Positions 17,848 through 26,627 of a stretch of DNA of 64,000 nucleotides are shown one piece after another (position 1 is the first letter of the stretch; each line of letters begins with the position of its first letter). This stretch comes from Pseudobdellovibrionaceae bacterium (lineage in GTDB: Bacteria > Bdellovibrionota > Bdellovibrionia > Bdellovibrionales > UBA1609). The position numbers and the translations under genes were made by a program. The DNA lies in the NCBI GenBank assembly GCA_020635055.1, contig JACKAN010000001.1, positions 1 through 64,000 of the forward strand. The letters run 5' to 3'. A model generated the notes under the pieces. The model was not told the DNA's origin. It searched no databases and was given only the letters and a program-made list of their open reading frames with translations.

Positions 17848-19510
17848 CTAGATCTCCGTTGATGCCATCTAATTCTGAATTAATAAAATCTTGAATGATC
17901 TGTGGAAGTAACTTTGCAATCTGAGTGCGAATGTCTCCTTGTAATTCCGGACTAGGACGATTTTTGTCTAGTCCCTGCAACATTTCTAAATAAAAAACCT
18001 TTTCTCTTGCTTCAAAGTAGGCCTCAATAATTTTTCTTTCATCTCGAGGAACATTAAATAAAGCCACGGCCCAATCGCTAACTGTAAAGCGTGGTATTAT
18101 GTTTTCTAAAATGTGTTTCTCTTGTTCAAATATAATATAAAATGGTGGTCTTAACATGTGCAACATAGAATCGTGAGCAATGGCATTGTAAACTTCACGT
18201 TCGGTGCGGATGTCCACTGTTCTTAAAAATTTAACAAGCTCTCTATCTTTTTTATAGACATCAAGGTCTTCCAGTTTTGCTAAATTTTTTCTTTCTAAAG
18301 ATTTTTCAAATAATACTTCACATTCTTTGTCACTAAGTTCTTTAAATTTGTAAGTTGAATCCAATAAAGTCGCCCAATTGCCCGGAAAAACTTCTCTAGC
18401 CAAAGGAATAGAAATAAATTTGGGCATTTCAGAGAGTATAGAAAGAGCACTTTGGCTTTCAATATTTTTAAGAAAAACTATTGCAGAGTGATCGCAATCC
18501 AAACGCCAGACCTGAATTATCAGTTTTTGTAAAGAAGCTCTAAATTGAGTGGTTTTAACATGTCCTAACTCTTCTAGAATTTCTAAACATTTCATGTTAA
18601 TTTCACCAGGCTCAGTCAAGGCTTCTAACCAGTGTGGACCCGAACTGTAAGCAAAAAGCTCACGTTTTAATTCCACTGGAAATAGAACAAACAAAGCGCC
18701 AAAAGCTTTTGGATTTTCACTGGCAAATTTATCTAATAAAATCATATTTTCTAATCTTAAAAAATCTTGGCGATGTTTAACCAAATCTTCGATACGTCCA
18801 TCCAAGACTTCCCGAATTTTTATGGGGTCATTAAAGCGAATGTCTCCAGATTGCCCAGAGTTTTGATTAGCACTTTCATTGCGTAAGCTTAGAGAGGGGG
18901 GTGTAAAATTACCTCCGCTACTTCTGGAGTTGTTTGATGTTTGAATTTTTTCAAGCGTGCGAGTCACTCTTTTTACTGACAAGTAAGAGATAATAAAAAG
19001 TCCAAACAAGAAGGCTAAAATACTTGATATCCCTAAAGTTAAGTACCATTTTAATTTAGGAAATAAATTCCATTCTCTTTTTACTATTTCAACTTCATCT
19101 CTTGCAGGGATGAGCCTAAGAATTTGACCTAAATTATTTTTAATATCTGCCAATTCTTCATCCTTGATGTCCGAAGGAACCTGAATGGTCAGTTGAATGC
19201 GCTTAACTCGATTGCTCAAGCTATATAAAGTAATTGTTGGATCGTCCCATTCATCGCGAATTTCTTCTTCTTCAACAGCATAAAATGGCAAGTTCTCTCC
19301 TTTTACGTTATAAGGAGTGCCAAAAGTTCTTCGCAGGGGTTCAATGCTTACAGAAACCGAGAAAGGAAGCCCAGGAAAGCGAGCTTCTAGGTATTTCATT
19401 GTATCACCTTTGTATTTATCTTCCAATTCGGCGACACGAGGGTGCTTTTCTTCGGCAATGGAAACAAAGGAAATTATACTAATTAAAACAAATAAGAATA
19501 ATTTTTTCAT
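17825..19510 (-). CDS. FliF-like membrane segment fused to a FliG-like cytoplasmic domain (novel architecture)
   Basis: 561 residues. Signal peptide 1-19. Periplasmic part 20-150, whose end (RIQLTIQVPSDIKDEELADI, about 104-123, with EVEIVKREW just before the membrane) resembles the last periplasmic part of FliF before its second membrane helix. A transmembrane helix lies at 155-178, then a Ser/Asn/Gly-rich linker at 190-225. The all-helical part 230-545 recalls FliG: FTVSDWAVALFNVPRDERKI at 475-494 resembles the torque-helix region, and LVKFLRTVDIRTEREV a preceding armadillo repeat. FliG binds MotA in flagella; here the putative rotor part would be anchored by its own membrane helix. Start codon overlaps the MotB-like stop by 4 bases. 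The fold assignment is by eye and unverified. Confidence 0.6.
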   Translation of the reverse strand: MKKLFLFVLISIISFVSIAEEKHPRVAELEDKYKGDTMKYLEARFPGLPFSVSVSIEPLRRTFGTPYNVKGENLPFYAVEEEEIRDEWDDPTITLYSLSNRVKRIQLTIQVPSDIKDEELADIKNNLGQILRLIPARDEVEIVKREWNLFPKLKWYLTLGISSILAFLFGLFIISYLSVKRVTRTLEKIQTSNNSRSSGGNFTPPSLSLRNESANQNSGQSGDIRFNDPIKIREVLDGRIEDLVKHRQDFLRLENMILLDKFASENPKAFGALFVLFPVELKRELFAYSSGPHWLEALTEPGEINMKCLEILEELGHVKTTQFRASLQKLIIQVWRLDCDHSAIVFLKNIESQSALSILSEMPKFISIPLAREVFPGNWATLLDSTYKFKELSDKECEVLFEKSLERKNLAKLEDLDVYKKDRELVKFLRTVDIRTEREVYNAIAHDSMLHMLRPPFYIIFEQEKHILENIIPRFTVSDWAVALFNVPRDERKIIEAYFEAREKVFYLEMLQGLDKNRPSPELQGDIRTQIAKLLPQIIQDFINSELDGINGDLGEENIAA

Positions 19511-20262
19511 CCTTTGCCCTCTTTTTTGGGTTCAGGTTCTATCACGAGTACAACTTTCCTCGAATAAGACATAGGGTCATCAATTTTAAATTTATCTTTA
19601 ATTTCAGCCAGTTCTTCTTCACTAAATTTGAGCACACCATAGCCGGCCAGATTCATTCGATCTAAGGGTATACCTTTGAGTTGCAAGTGCCTCATGGCCG
19701 CAATAGCTCTTAAGGCTGACAGTTCAAGATTGTCTTTATATCTATAACCAGTGCTTAGAACTGGTCGTGAATCTGTAAAAGCTCTGATATTTAGCACATA
19801 TTGTCCAGCAAAAGGCATGTATCTATCAACAAAAGTATTAAGTAATTCTTTTCCATCTTTGTTGAGTTCAATCTGACCTAAACTAAAAAAATTGGTATTT
19901 GGAAAATCTATAATTAATCTCTTTCCAACAGTGTAGACCTGCGCCCCCCATTGGTGCATGACTTCTTTATCTATGTTCTCAGCTTCTTTTACATTGCCCA
20001 AATTCATGTTTGAATTACTGCCTGAATTTTCTAAGGTTGAAGGTGATCTTTCTTTAAGACTTTTATTATCTAACTGTAGTGAGGTCATTAAAGATTCTTG
20101 AAGCGCTTGTTCTTTTTCCACTTGTGGGTCCACAGAGAAAAACAACACAAAGAAGGCTAAAAGCAATGTTACCATATCACCGTAACTTATGGCCCATGAG
20201 CCTTCACTATCGATTTCATCATGAATGTTCATTGCTAAATTTCTTTGACGGCCAAAACTCAT
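19507..20262 (-). CDS. MotB-like stator subunit with OmpA peptidoglycan-binding domain
   Basis: 251 residues. One transmembrane helix at about 25-45 with the conserved proton-carrying Asp at residue 29 (ISYGDMVTLLLAFFVLFFS). A Ser/Asn-rich linker follows, then an OmpA-like domain at about 130-240 with the peptidoglycan-binding signature: AFTDSRP, then NLELSALRA, then AGYG. The family couples proton flow through MotA to torque and anchors the stator to the wall. The 4-base overlaps at both ends (ATGA) and GGAGG just before its start indicate coupled translation. Residues known to matter for ion flow are present, so the subunit looks functional. Confidence 0.9.
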   Translation of the reverse strand: MSFGRQRNLAMNIHDEIDSEGSWAISYGDMVTLLLAFFVLFFSVDPQVEKEQALQESLMTSLQLDNKSLKERSPSTLENSGSNSNMNLGNVKEAENIDKEVMHQWGAQVYTVGKRLIIDFPNTNFFSLGQIELNKDGKELLNTFVDRYMPFAGQYVLNIRAFTDSRPVLSTGYRYKDNLELSALRAIAAMRHLQLKGIPLDRMNLAGYGVLKFSEEELAEIKDKFKIDDPMSYSRKVVLVIEPEPKKEGKG

Positions 20263-21047
20263 ACGGCCTCCAAATATTGTTGACTCACAAAATCTACTCG
20301 TTCATGTTGGTCTACCATAGAATTGAGTAGTTCTTGTGACTCTAGCATACTCACATTTTGTGCAGCTAGCATAATCACTTGTAAACTAATATCTGCAAGT
20401 GCCTTGTCTGACTTTAAACATTTTAAAATTTGTTCACCAGCAGGGTTCAAGAATAAATTGGCAATAACTAATCCATATAATGTTGCAACTAACGCAATCG
20501 CCATTTTTAAACCAGTTTCCTTAGCCGGCATTCCTTGCGAAACACTTTTCATTAATTCTACCAGACCAAAAACTGTTCCAGTTAAACCAAAAGCGGGAGG
20601 ATATTTGGCAAGGGATCTTATAGCGTCTGCCACTTTTTTATTGCTTTCATAGTAGTGGTGAATACGCTCAGAAAGAATAGCCTCGACTTTTTGGGCTTGT
20701 AATCCCAATTGAAGCAATTCAAAACCATCTTTCAACAGTAAAATGTGAAAAGGACTGTCATTGGGGACTTGTATTTTTTCGCCTCTTTTGTAATTGTTTA
20801 AAGATACAAGTCCTAAATTTACTATATCTCTTTTGTTATAACCTATGTAAAAAAATAAACGAGAAACATTTTTTAAAATATTTCGATAATCTTTCCAAGG
20901 CAGTATAATCGTGCTAACGGCTAAGGTTCCGCCAAAAACAATGGATAGAGCCACAATATCAAAAAATTGTAAAACACTTTGTTGTAAATGTTCAAGAGCA
21001 ATAACAGCGCTGATAACAGCAAGAATAATTCCAGTTACAAAATTCAT
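20259..21047 (-). CDS. MotA-like stator subunit
   Basis: 262 residues with four membrane segments: about 3-20, 28-50, 150-170 and 182-205. The two functional prolines of MotA have clear counterparts: P151 in KYPPAFGLTGTVFGL and P202 in ANLFLNPAGEQI. The cytoplasmic loop between segments 2 and 3 contains HILLLKDGFELLQLG and the acidic KVEAILSERIHHYYES, the part that touches FliG in flagellar motors. This makes it closer to MotA than to ExbB or TolQ. It is encoded directly before the MotB-like gene, as usual, with a TAATG overlap to the upstream lipoprotein gene. Confidence 0.9.
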   Translation of the reverse strand: MNFVTGIILAVISAVIALEHLQQSVLQFFDIVALSIVFGGTLAVSTIILPWKDYRNILKNVSRLFFYIGYNKRDIVNLGLVSLNNYKRGEKIQVPNDSPFHILLLKDGFELLQLGLQAQKVEAILSERIHHYYESNKKVADAIRSLAKYPPAFGLTGTVFGLVELMKSVSQGMPAKETGLKMAIALVATLYGLVIANLFLNPAGEQILKCLKSDKALADISLQVIMLAAQNVSMLESQELLNSMVDQHERVDFVSQQYLEAV

Positions 21048-21679
21048 TATCCACCCCCAGCGGGAGTGCGCAAGGAGCGAATGCTACGTAGTTTATTAAT
21101 CATGCGCAAAGTATGAACTTGTCCTGGACTTAGAGATTCTGACTTTTCATAGGCTATAAGAGCGGCTTCTGTGTCTTTTTTTAGATAATAAAGGTTGCCA
21201 AGGAGATCCCATAAAACACTGATATTTGAGTTTTGGATGATCAAAGAATTTATTAAATTTTCTGCTTGCGAATACTGTTTACTTTGAATTAAAAATTGTG
21301 CTTCGGCAATTCCACGGGAAAGATTTTCTACAGCTTGGGCCTGATTACTGCATGCCGCGGGCAACTTATCTTCATCCATTAATATGCTAAGATCAATAGT
21401 GGAGTTAAAGAGAACTCGTGGTATTAAAAAGCTTTCTTGCTTAAATCCTTCTTTTCTAACATAAATGCGAACACTTTCGCCACTGGTATTGTTAATTCTA
21501 TCTGATGGAATATTTAAAGGTGTGACACCAATTTTTACAGGTTGAGCCCCCGATTGCACTAGGAATACATCCGCACCTTCGGGTGTGGAACGTACACTCA
21601 TCAAGCCCACAGAGCATGCGCTTTGAAGTCCCCAAAGAGTTACTAACAATAATTTAACAAAATCATATTTTAAGTACAT
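21047..21679 (-). CDS. PEGA/TPR lipoprotein, first gene of the motor-like operon
   Basis: The frame is open from TTG at 21697; ATG at 21679 has AGGA 6 bases upstream and is preferred (210 residues). Lipobox LQSAC, then a PEGA-like beta domain (VRSTPEGADVFLV, GVTPLNIPSD, VYVRKEGF-type strands, about 30-100), then at about 120-195 two or three tetratricopeptide-like helical hairpins (SKQYSQAENLINSLI, VLWDLLGNLYYLKKDTEAAL, AYEKSESLSP). Such lipoproteins are often scaffold parts of envelope machines; the link to the motor is inferred from the 1-base overlap with the MotA-like gene. Confidence 0.8.
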   Translation of the reverse strand: MYLKYDFVKLLLVTLWGLQSACSVGLMSVRSTPEGADVFLVQSGAQPVKIGVTPLNIPSDRINNTSGESVRIYVRKEGFKQESFLIPRVLFNSTIDLSILMDEDKLPAACSNQAQAVENLSRGIAEAQFLIQSKQYSQAENLINSLIIQNSNISVLWDLLGNLYYLKKDTEAALIAYEKSESLSPGQVHTLRMINKLRSIRSLRTPAGGG

Positions 21680-21763
21680 TGTTTTTCCTGTTTCCAATGA
21701 CTTATCGATTTATTTTAAGATAATGTTAACTAAATAAAGATAATCTAGATAAACAGCTAGGAA

Positions 21764-24700
21764 TTACCACCACTTTTCAATTCGGCGGATAACATGACCG
21801 TCCCATTCCGAGACATAAAGATTGCCCACATTATCAAAACTGAGCTTATAAGGAGTGAAAAACTTAACTGAACCCGCAGGCTGACCTTCGTCCTCATTGG
21901 CTAGTTGAATGGCACCTTTATTACTAGTGCCTGTGGGCCCGACTCTAAAAGATGTTGTGGCAAATAGGTCTGATCGATCATAACACCAAATATGGTGTGA
22001 GCCTTGATGACCATTACTTTGTCGTCCACTGGTATAACAAACCCAGTTGCCAAAAGCGGCAACGCCTTGGCCATAACCATCGGTTGCGAAAACTGTTGCA
22101 ACACTGTTGCCAGGTACAACTTGATCGGCAATTTGTACAGATCCAACGCGGGTGTTGATATAGCGAATTCTGCTAGTTCCCTGATCTGTCTGATCGGCAA
22201 CAAATAAATTTCCATCAGCGCTGTAGGCGGGATCTATAGCAATTTGATTAGGTAATCTAAATCTAACACTGTTGCTATTATATGGAGAAGCGTCCACATA
22301 ACCTAAGGTGTTAAGAATGGCTGTGCGACAAACTCCAGCATAAGTAGAGATGAGTCCCGCAGGAGTAATTTTTAAAACACAATTCAGCTGTTCATCGGTA
22401 AAATAAAGATTAGTGCCGTCAGTAGTAAGACTGTTGGGTCGATTGAGAGCTACCGATGTTGCCGGCTGGTTTTCATTTGTAGGGTCCCACCATTGAACAC
22501 CTAAGGCAAAATTACCAGCAATAGTAGAAACCTTATTTGCGGGAACGTTAACGCCAAAAAAGTTAGTGGTCGTACTGTTGCGATTATATACTCTAATTTG
22601 TGAATTGGCATTAGCCGTAACACCTTGAGTATTTTCTGAGTAAATGACACCATTATTAAATACAAGCACACCACGAGGACCGCGAAGTAGAACATCTGAA
22701 GGATCTTCTTGTTCAACATCAGAATTTCCACATCCAGAACCCACCAAAGTATTGGCCGCCCCCTTTTCTAAGCCAAAAGAGCGAATGCGACAATTGTTGT
22801 AGTCAGCATAAATCATAGAGTGGGTATTCGAATCATAAGTAATTTCCGTGGGTCCGCTCATTAACACATTGGGTGCTGCGGTATTGGAACCACCACTATA
22901 ATCCGCCTTTTCTTTGCCTGAAATTATGGTATTGATATTTCCATTATTAACACTAACATCTAAAGAACGAATTCTGTAATTGTCGCGATCTGCAACATAG
23001 AGATTCGTTTGTGCTACATTCATTACGAGTCCTAGGGGATACCACAGTAGGGAACTGATGGCCGGCTTGATATCGCCATTAAAGCCATCCACACGATTTC
23101 CCCAAATGAATCTCGATTTATTAATGGCAATTGTTCTGTTGCCAATGGTAATGGGAGCGCCGGAAGTATTAAAAAAAGATATGGCATCGTGCTCTTCATT
23201 GGAAACAAACCAACCATAGTAAGAGGTTCCATTGTGGTAAGCGACTATACCTTGAGGATCGCGAATTTGCATAGCACTCCAAGTCTGTTCTGTTGTATCA
23301 ACTAAAGTATTGCAAGTTCCGGTTCCACCCACTCTCATAGCGTTACCTGAATTAAGTAGGACGGCACCACCATAAAAACTATAATTGTTACCTGTATCAT
23401 TAGCGACACCTACATAACAACCACCAAGTTCTGTAAAACTGAGTAAACCATTGCTATCTAAAGAAAGGGCCCAAGGGTTATTGACCCGTGCAACGGAATC
23501 ATCACCTAAAGCACCATTAGTATTTCCAGCCTGACAAGCGCCACTAGCATTTTTATCACAAATATACATAAATCCTGTCCAATTGTTTGGATCGGGGTTG
23601 GAAATATCAAAATATTTAATGTTATCATCATCGGAATTGGCGACATAAAGTCTTTTCCGAGCAGAATCATAGGCTAATCCAGTGGGGCGATCACAGGCAT
23701 GATTTATAGCGGGACCACCATGGGGATGGTTGGCAGCATCATTATTAGCACCACCATTACACAATCGATGTTCCGAGGAACCAGAATCTGTAAAGCGAAC
23801 TATACGACGAGCATCATAGGCTGATACATAGAGATCTTTTCGATCACTGTCCCAAGCAATGCCATAGGGGTTGGCCAATCGATATTGTGTGGGTATCACC
23901 CCTGGAGAATTAGTTCCATAAGCGCCGGTGCCTGCAATCACTTTAATTTGTCCTGCGGGTACTGTGGTACCAATAACATTTATGCTAGAACCAGATCGAT
24001 TGTAAAACCACACAACATCCTGGGCACCATCGGCAATAAACAAGTTGTCGTTGCCATCATTAACAATATCATAAGGTCGCATTTTAACAACCTGGGGTTC
24101 AGCAATGGGGTCTATACCACCACCCAATCCAGCAGCTCCTAAAATGGTACAAACTTTTCCCGTTGTTAAGCTATTGCAAGCATCGGAAAACATGTTCACA
24201 TTTACAGTCCATGATTGTGTCGGGGGTGTAATCACAGAGCCATCACCCACTGTCACACTTATTGTGTGTGTACCCAGTTCAGCAAGAGTGGGGCTAAAAG
24301 TAATAGAACTGCCACTTCCTATAAAAACACCAGCAGGTGCTGAGCCGCCATTAAATTTCCAGGTATAAGAAAGGGCATCATTATTGTTGTCATTGGCTGT
24401 AACGGAAAAACCTCGGGTGGTTAAATAACTCATTTTTAAATAACTACTCACTGGATTGGGATTAGAAATTATAGGTGGGGAATTGATTTTTATATTCCAC
24501 ACATAGGAATCGGTGGATGCATTGTTATCTTCAACGGTAACGGTAAATGTATTAATACCTAGATCTGTTGTGCCATCGGGAACGGGAAAGCTGGAGGCCG
24601 AAGCATTGTAACTGGGAACAGCTCCAGAAGTAACAGGTGGGTTAGCATTGATTCCCCATGAATAGCTAAAGGGGGCTTGTCCACTAGCACTCACAGTAAA

Positions 24701-25489
24701 AACTTGGCTACTTCCTTCTTGAATTACTATTGGACTTCCCGCAGGAGTTTGACCAATAATTTGTGCAACTAGGGGATTGATAACCATAACAGACCAAGAG
24801 GTCGTTGTTGTTTCATAGCCATCATTGACAACCACGCTTACTGTATTTGATCCTGATAGTGAACATGTAGGAGTGAAGGTGTTTTGTGAGGCGCCAGCGC
24901 CATCGAGGACGACAAAAGATGAAGTGGGCGGAGCCCCATTGAGTAGCCAAGTATATGACATGCCATCGTTGTCGGCATCGGTACTTGTTACATTAAAAAT
25001 AATGGAGCCCACTCCGCAGGTTACAGTATTACCAGCAGCGGCAGGAGTGGCAGTTGCAATAGTGGGGGCTCTATTTTTTTCTAGGTTAAAGATCTTACTG
25101 GCTTCAGAAATTAAATTAGAGGCTATGACTTCTAAAGTGTTTGTACCCGAATTAAACGAACTGCCGTTAACATCAAGAAATGGATTGCTACCCTCTACTA
25201 ATAAACTGCCATTGAGCTTCCATTTGTATGTCACTTCACCAGATGTGCCATTCACAGCCACGGCAAATGTTGTATTTGTTGTACTTGTTACTCGCACAGG
25301 ATTGGTTTCCGGAGAGTAAGAAATGATCCTTACATCTTCAACAACCACTTCGTCGTTGTTGGTATTGTTATTAAGAATTTCGCCGAAATCATTGCTGCCA
25401 GATTTGCAACCAGAAACAAGTAGACAAACATTTAAAACGAAAATGCTAGAGAAAATGAATTGAATACTCTTTTTATTATTACCAACCAT
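21764..25489 (-). CDS. Giant NHL-repeat lipoprotein with Ig/PKD-like N-terminal domains
   Basis: 1241 residues. Signal peptide with lipobox LLVSGC (Cys28). Residues about 50-440 contain four PKD/Ig-like modules (repeated TYTW or YSW strand and NTFTVTV or HTISVTV strand). From about 450 onwards there are NHL-type beta-propeller repeats (VNDGNDNLFIADG, NPYGIAWDSDRKDLYV, GLAYDSARKRLYV and so on), enough for two propellers, ending VSEWDGHVIRRIEKWW. Expected location: outer-membrane surface or periplasm; expected role: binding of protein or glycan. A shorter paralogue lies at 57454. Transcribed alone on the minus strand behind the motor-like operon. Confidence 0.85.
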   Translation of the reverse strand: MVGNNKKSIQFIFSSIFVLNVCLLVSGCKSGSNDFGEILNNNTNNDEVVVEDVRIISYSPETNPVRVTSTTNTTFAVAVNGTSGEVTYKWKLNGSLLVEGSNPFLDVNGSSFNSGTNTLEVIASNLISEASKIFNLEKNRAPTIATATPAAAGNTVTCGVGSIIFNVTSTDADNDGMSYTWLLNGAPPTSSFVVLDGAGASQNTFTPTCSLSGSNTVSVVVNDGYETTTTSWSVMVINPLVAQIIGQTPAGSPIVIQEGSSQVFTVSASGQAPFSYSWGINANPPVTSGAVPSYNASASSFPVPDGTTDLGINTFTVTVEDNNASTDSYVWNIKINSPPIISNPNPVSSYLKMSYLTTRGFSVTANDNNNDALSYTWKFNGGSAPAGVFIGSGSSITFSPTLAELGTHTISVTVGDGSVITPPTQSWTVNVNMFSDACNSLTTGKVCTILGAAGLGGGIDPIAEPQVVKMRPYDIVNDGNDNLFIADGAQDVVWFYNRSGSSINVIGTTVPAGQIKVIAGTGAYGTNSPGVIPTQYRLANPYGIAWDSDRKDLYVSAYDARRIVRFTDSGSSEHRLCNGGANNDAANHPHGGPAINHACDRPTGLAYDSARKRLYVANSDDDNIKYFDISNPDPNNWTGFMYICDKNASGACQAGNTNGALGDDSVARVNNPWALSLDSNGLLSFTELGGCYVGVANDTGNNYSFYGGAVLLNSGNAMRVGGTGTCNTLVDTTEQTWSAMQIRDPQGIVAYHNGTSYYGWFVSNEEHDAISFFNTSGAPITIGNRTIAINKSRFIWGNRVDGFNGDIKPAISSLLWYPLGLVMNVAQTNLYVADRDNYRIRSLDVSVNNGNINTIISGKEKADYSGGSNTAAPNVLMSGPTEITYDSNTHSMIYADYNNCRIRSFGLEKGAANTLVGSGCGNSDVEQEDPSDVLLRGPRGVLVFNNGVIYSENTQGVTANANSQIRVYNRNSTTTNFFGVNVPANKVSTIAGNFALGVQWWDPTNENQPATSVALNRPNSLTTDGTNLYFTDEQLNCVLKITPAGLISTYAGVCRTAILNTLGYVDASPYNSNSVRFRLPNQIAIDPAYSADGNLFVADQTDQGTSRIRYINTRVGSVQIADQVVPGNSVATVFATDGYGQGVAAFGNWVCYTSGRQSNGHQGSHHIWCYDRSDLFATTSFRVGPTGTSNKGAIQLANEDEGQPAGSVKFFTPYKLSFDNVGNLYVSEWDGHVIRRIEKWW

Positions 25490-25841
25490 AGTTTTTAATT
25501 TCCACTTTCTTATATATACTTTTACTTTTCGGACTAAGGGCTGTAGAACTTAAAGATTTATTAACATTAATTATACGTGAATACGTATGATCCCGAGTTG
25601 CTGTACCTGATTGAGACAACAAAACACAAAGTACAAATTGCCCGGCAATTCGGTAGCCCGAACTATTTCAGTTACATTTTTAAATGAGTCAACATGGTGC
25701 GCTTATGTGTCTAAATGAGATTCTCGTTTAGACACGTCTTTGGATGGGTTTAAGTAAATCTCAACAAGACCAAATGCCTGATAAATATGAGAATATAAGG
25801 TGTAAAATTGCGGTATTTTCTTATAAAGTTAATATATAGAT
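25490..25841. other. Intergenic region between divergent surface-protein genes
   Basis: No gene seen. It must hold promoters for the NHL lipoprotein (minus) and the barrel pair (plus). It contains ATACGTGAATACGTAT (about 25573-25588), a short palindrome, and a stronger one at 25707-25735. Confidence 0.4.
25707..25735. promoter_or_regulatory. 29-bp near-perfect palindrome, possible operator
   Basis: GTGTCTAAA and TTTAGACAC flank an inner GAGA-T-TCTC; only one pair in the 29 bases mismatches. No T run follows, so it is not a terminator. It lies about 105 bases before the first barrel gene. The arm core TGTCTAAA/TTTAGACA also occurs in the inverted repeat at 60984-61014. Confidence 0.45.
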
Positions 25842-26627
25842 GTGTATGTTAATTTTTCACTCTTATTTTTTGTTTTGATTATATCCAGTTTTATTGCACA
25901 AGCACAAGCACAAGAAAATAGCAATAAATTGACAAATCCAACTAAATCTTCAACTCGGTTCACTTTTAAAAAAAATGAACAGATTACAACCAATGATTTA
26001 CTGTTAAACTCTCGTCCTCAGGCTTTATTTTTAGAAATTAGACCACAATCAAAATCAATAGCCCTCTATCAAGAGCCCAAACTTCAATCACCTCTTGTTT
26101 TTGAGCTTCATCCGAATCAGATTATCAAAATAGTTTTAGATATAGAATCCTATAGAGATCGTGCTATTGCCATCCAAAAGGGGGAGGGTTATTGGCATAA
26201 GGTAGATTTGTTTGAACATGGGATAAAAACCGAAAGCTTATTTCTTTATGAAACTCATGATGATTTCAAAGCCATGAAGATGTCCCATTACTATTTGCCG
26301 ATAAAGAGGGTTGATGTTGAAGAATATAAAACCTGCTCTCTTTATGACACAAAATTAACTAAAAATGATAAGAATTATTCACTTAAATATTTAGTTTCTG
26401 ACCCAAAACAAAATGGTGAGAAGCTTTGGTTGCCTTCAGAAAAATTTGTTAGAGCTATAGATCGTTATTATGTAAGTCAAATGGACTGTTTTCCAGCCTC
26501 CTATTTTACAAAAGATTTGAGCTTCACGGAAAAATTAGTGAGACAATTCGATATGTTACCAGAAAAATCAAAAGTGATTAAGGATTCACTAAATGATGAA
26601 GTGTTTTCATCTAATCAAAAAAAATGA
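25842..26627 (+). CDS. N-terminal half of a barrel protein split by a frameshift (secreted)
   Basis: 261 residues starting with GTG; the next in-frame starts would shorten the signal peptide (LLFFVLIISSFIAQAQA). Residues 50-110 (LFLEIRPQSKSIALYQEPKL and what follows) are beta-rich and correspond in position to the N-terminal part of the gene at 27344-28977 (FVYLEVRKN, PALFLYPGDIVIIEM). The frame ends with CAA AAA AAA TGA, and the next frame starts in the same bases. One extra A, or a -1 ribosomal slip, would join both into about 500 residues. No Shine-Dalgarno is clear before the GTG. Confidence 0.6.
   Translation: MYVNFSLLFFVLIISSFIAQAQAQENSNKLTNPTKSSTRFTFKKNEQITTNDLLLNSRPQALFLEIRPQSKSIALYQEPKLQSPLVFELHPNQIIKIVLDIESYRDRAIAIQKGEGYWHKVDLFEHGIKTESLFLYETHDDFKAMKMSHYYLPIKRVDVEEYKTCSLYDTKLTKNDKNYSLKYLVSDPKQNGEKLWLPSEKFVRAIDRYYVSQMDCFPASYFTKDLSFTEKLVRQFDMLPEKSKVIKDSLNDEVFSSNQKK
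26618..26624 (+). other. A_AAA_AAA slippery heptamer at the frameshift point
   Basis: The A run 26617-26624 (eight A) is in phase as CAA AAA AAA immediately before the TGA stop of the first frame. A -1 slip leads to ATG ACA TCT, exactly the first codons of the second frame. This is the canonical bacterial -1 frameshift motif, but it is also the kind of run in which sequencing or assembly drops a base. Confidence 0.6.

Noticed and set aside
17825..21697. Interpretation as an Agl/Glt gliding or Tol/Exb operon
   Set aside because: The MotA-like protein has MotA-type prolines and four helices with a large loop, the partner has a full OmpA domain, and a FliG-like part is present; TolR/ExbD-type partners are missing.
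24825..25319. 164-residue plus-strand frame antisense to the NHL lipoprotein
   Set aside because: Low-complexity Val/Pro/Ser mirror of the repeat-rich coding strand; no start signals.
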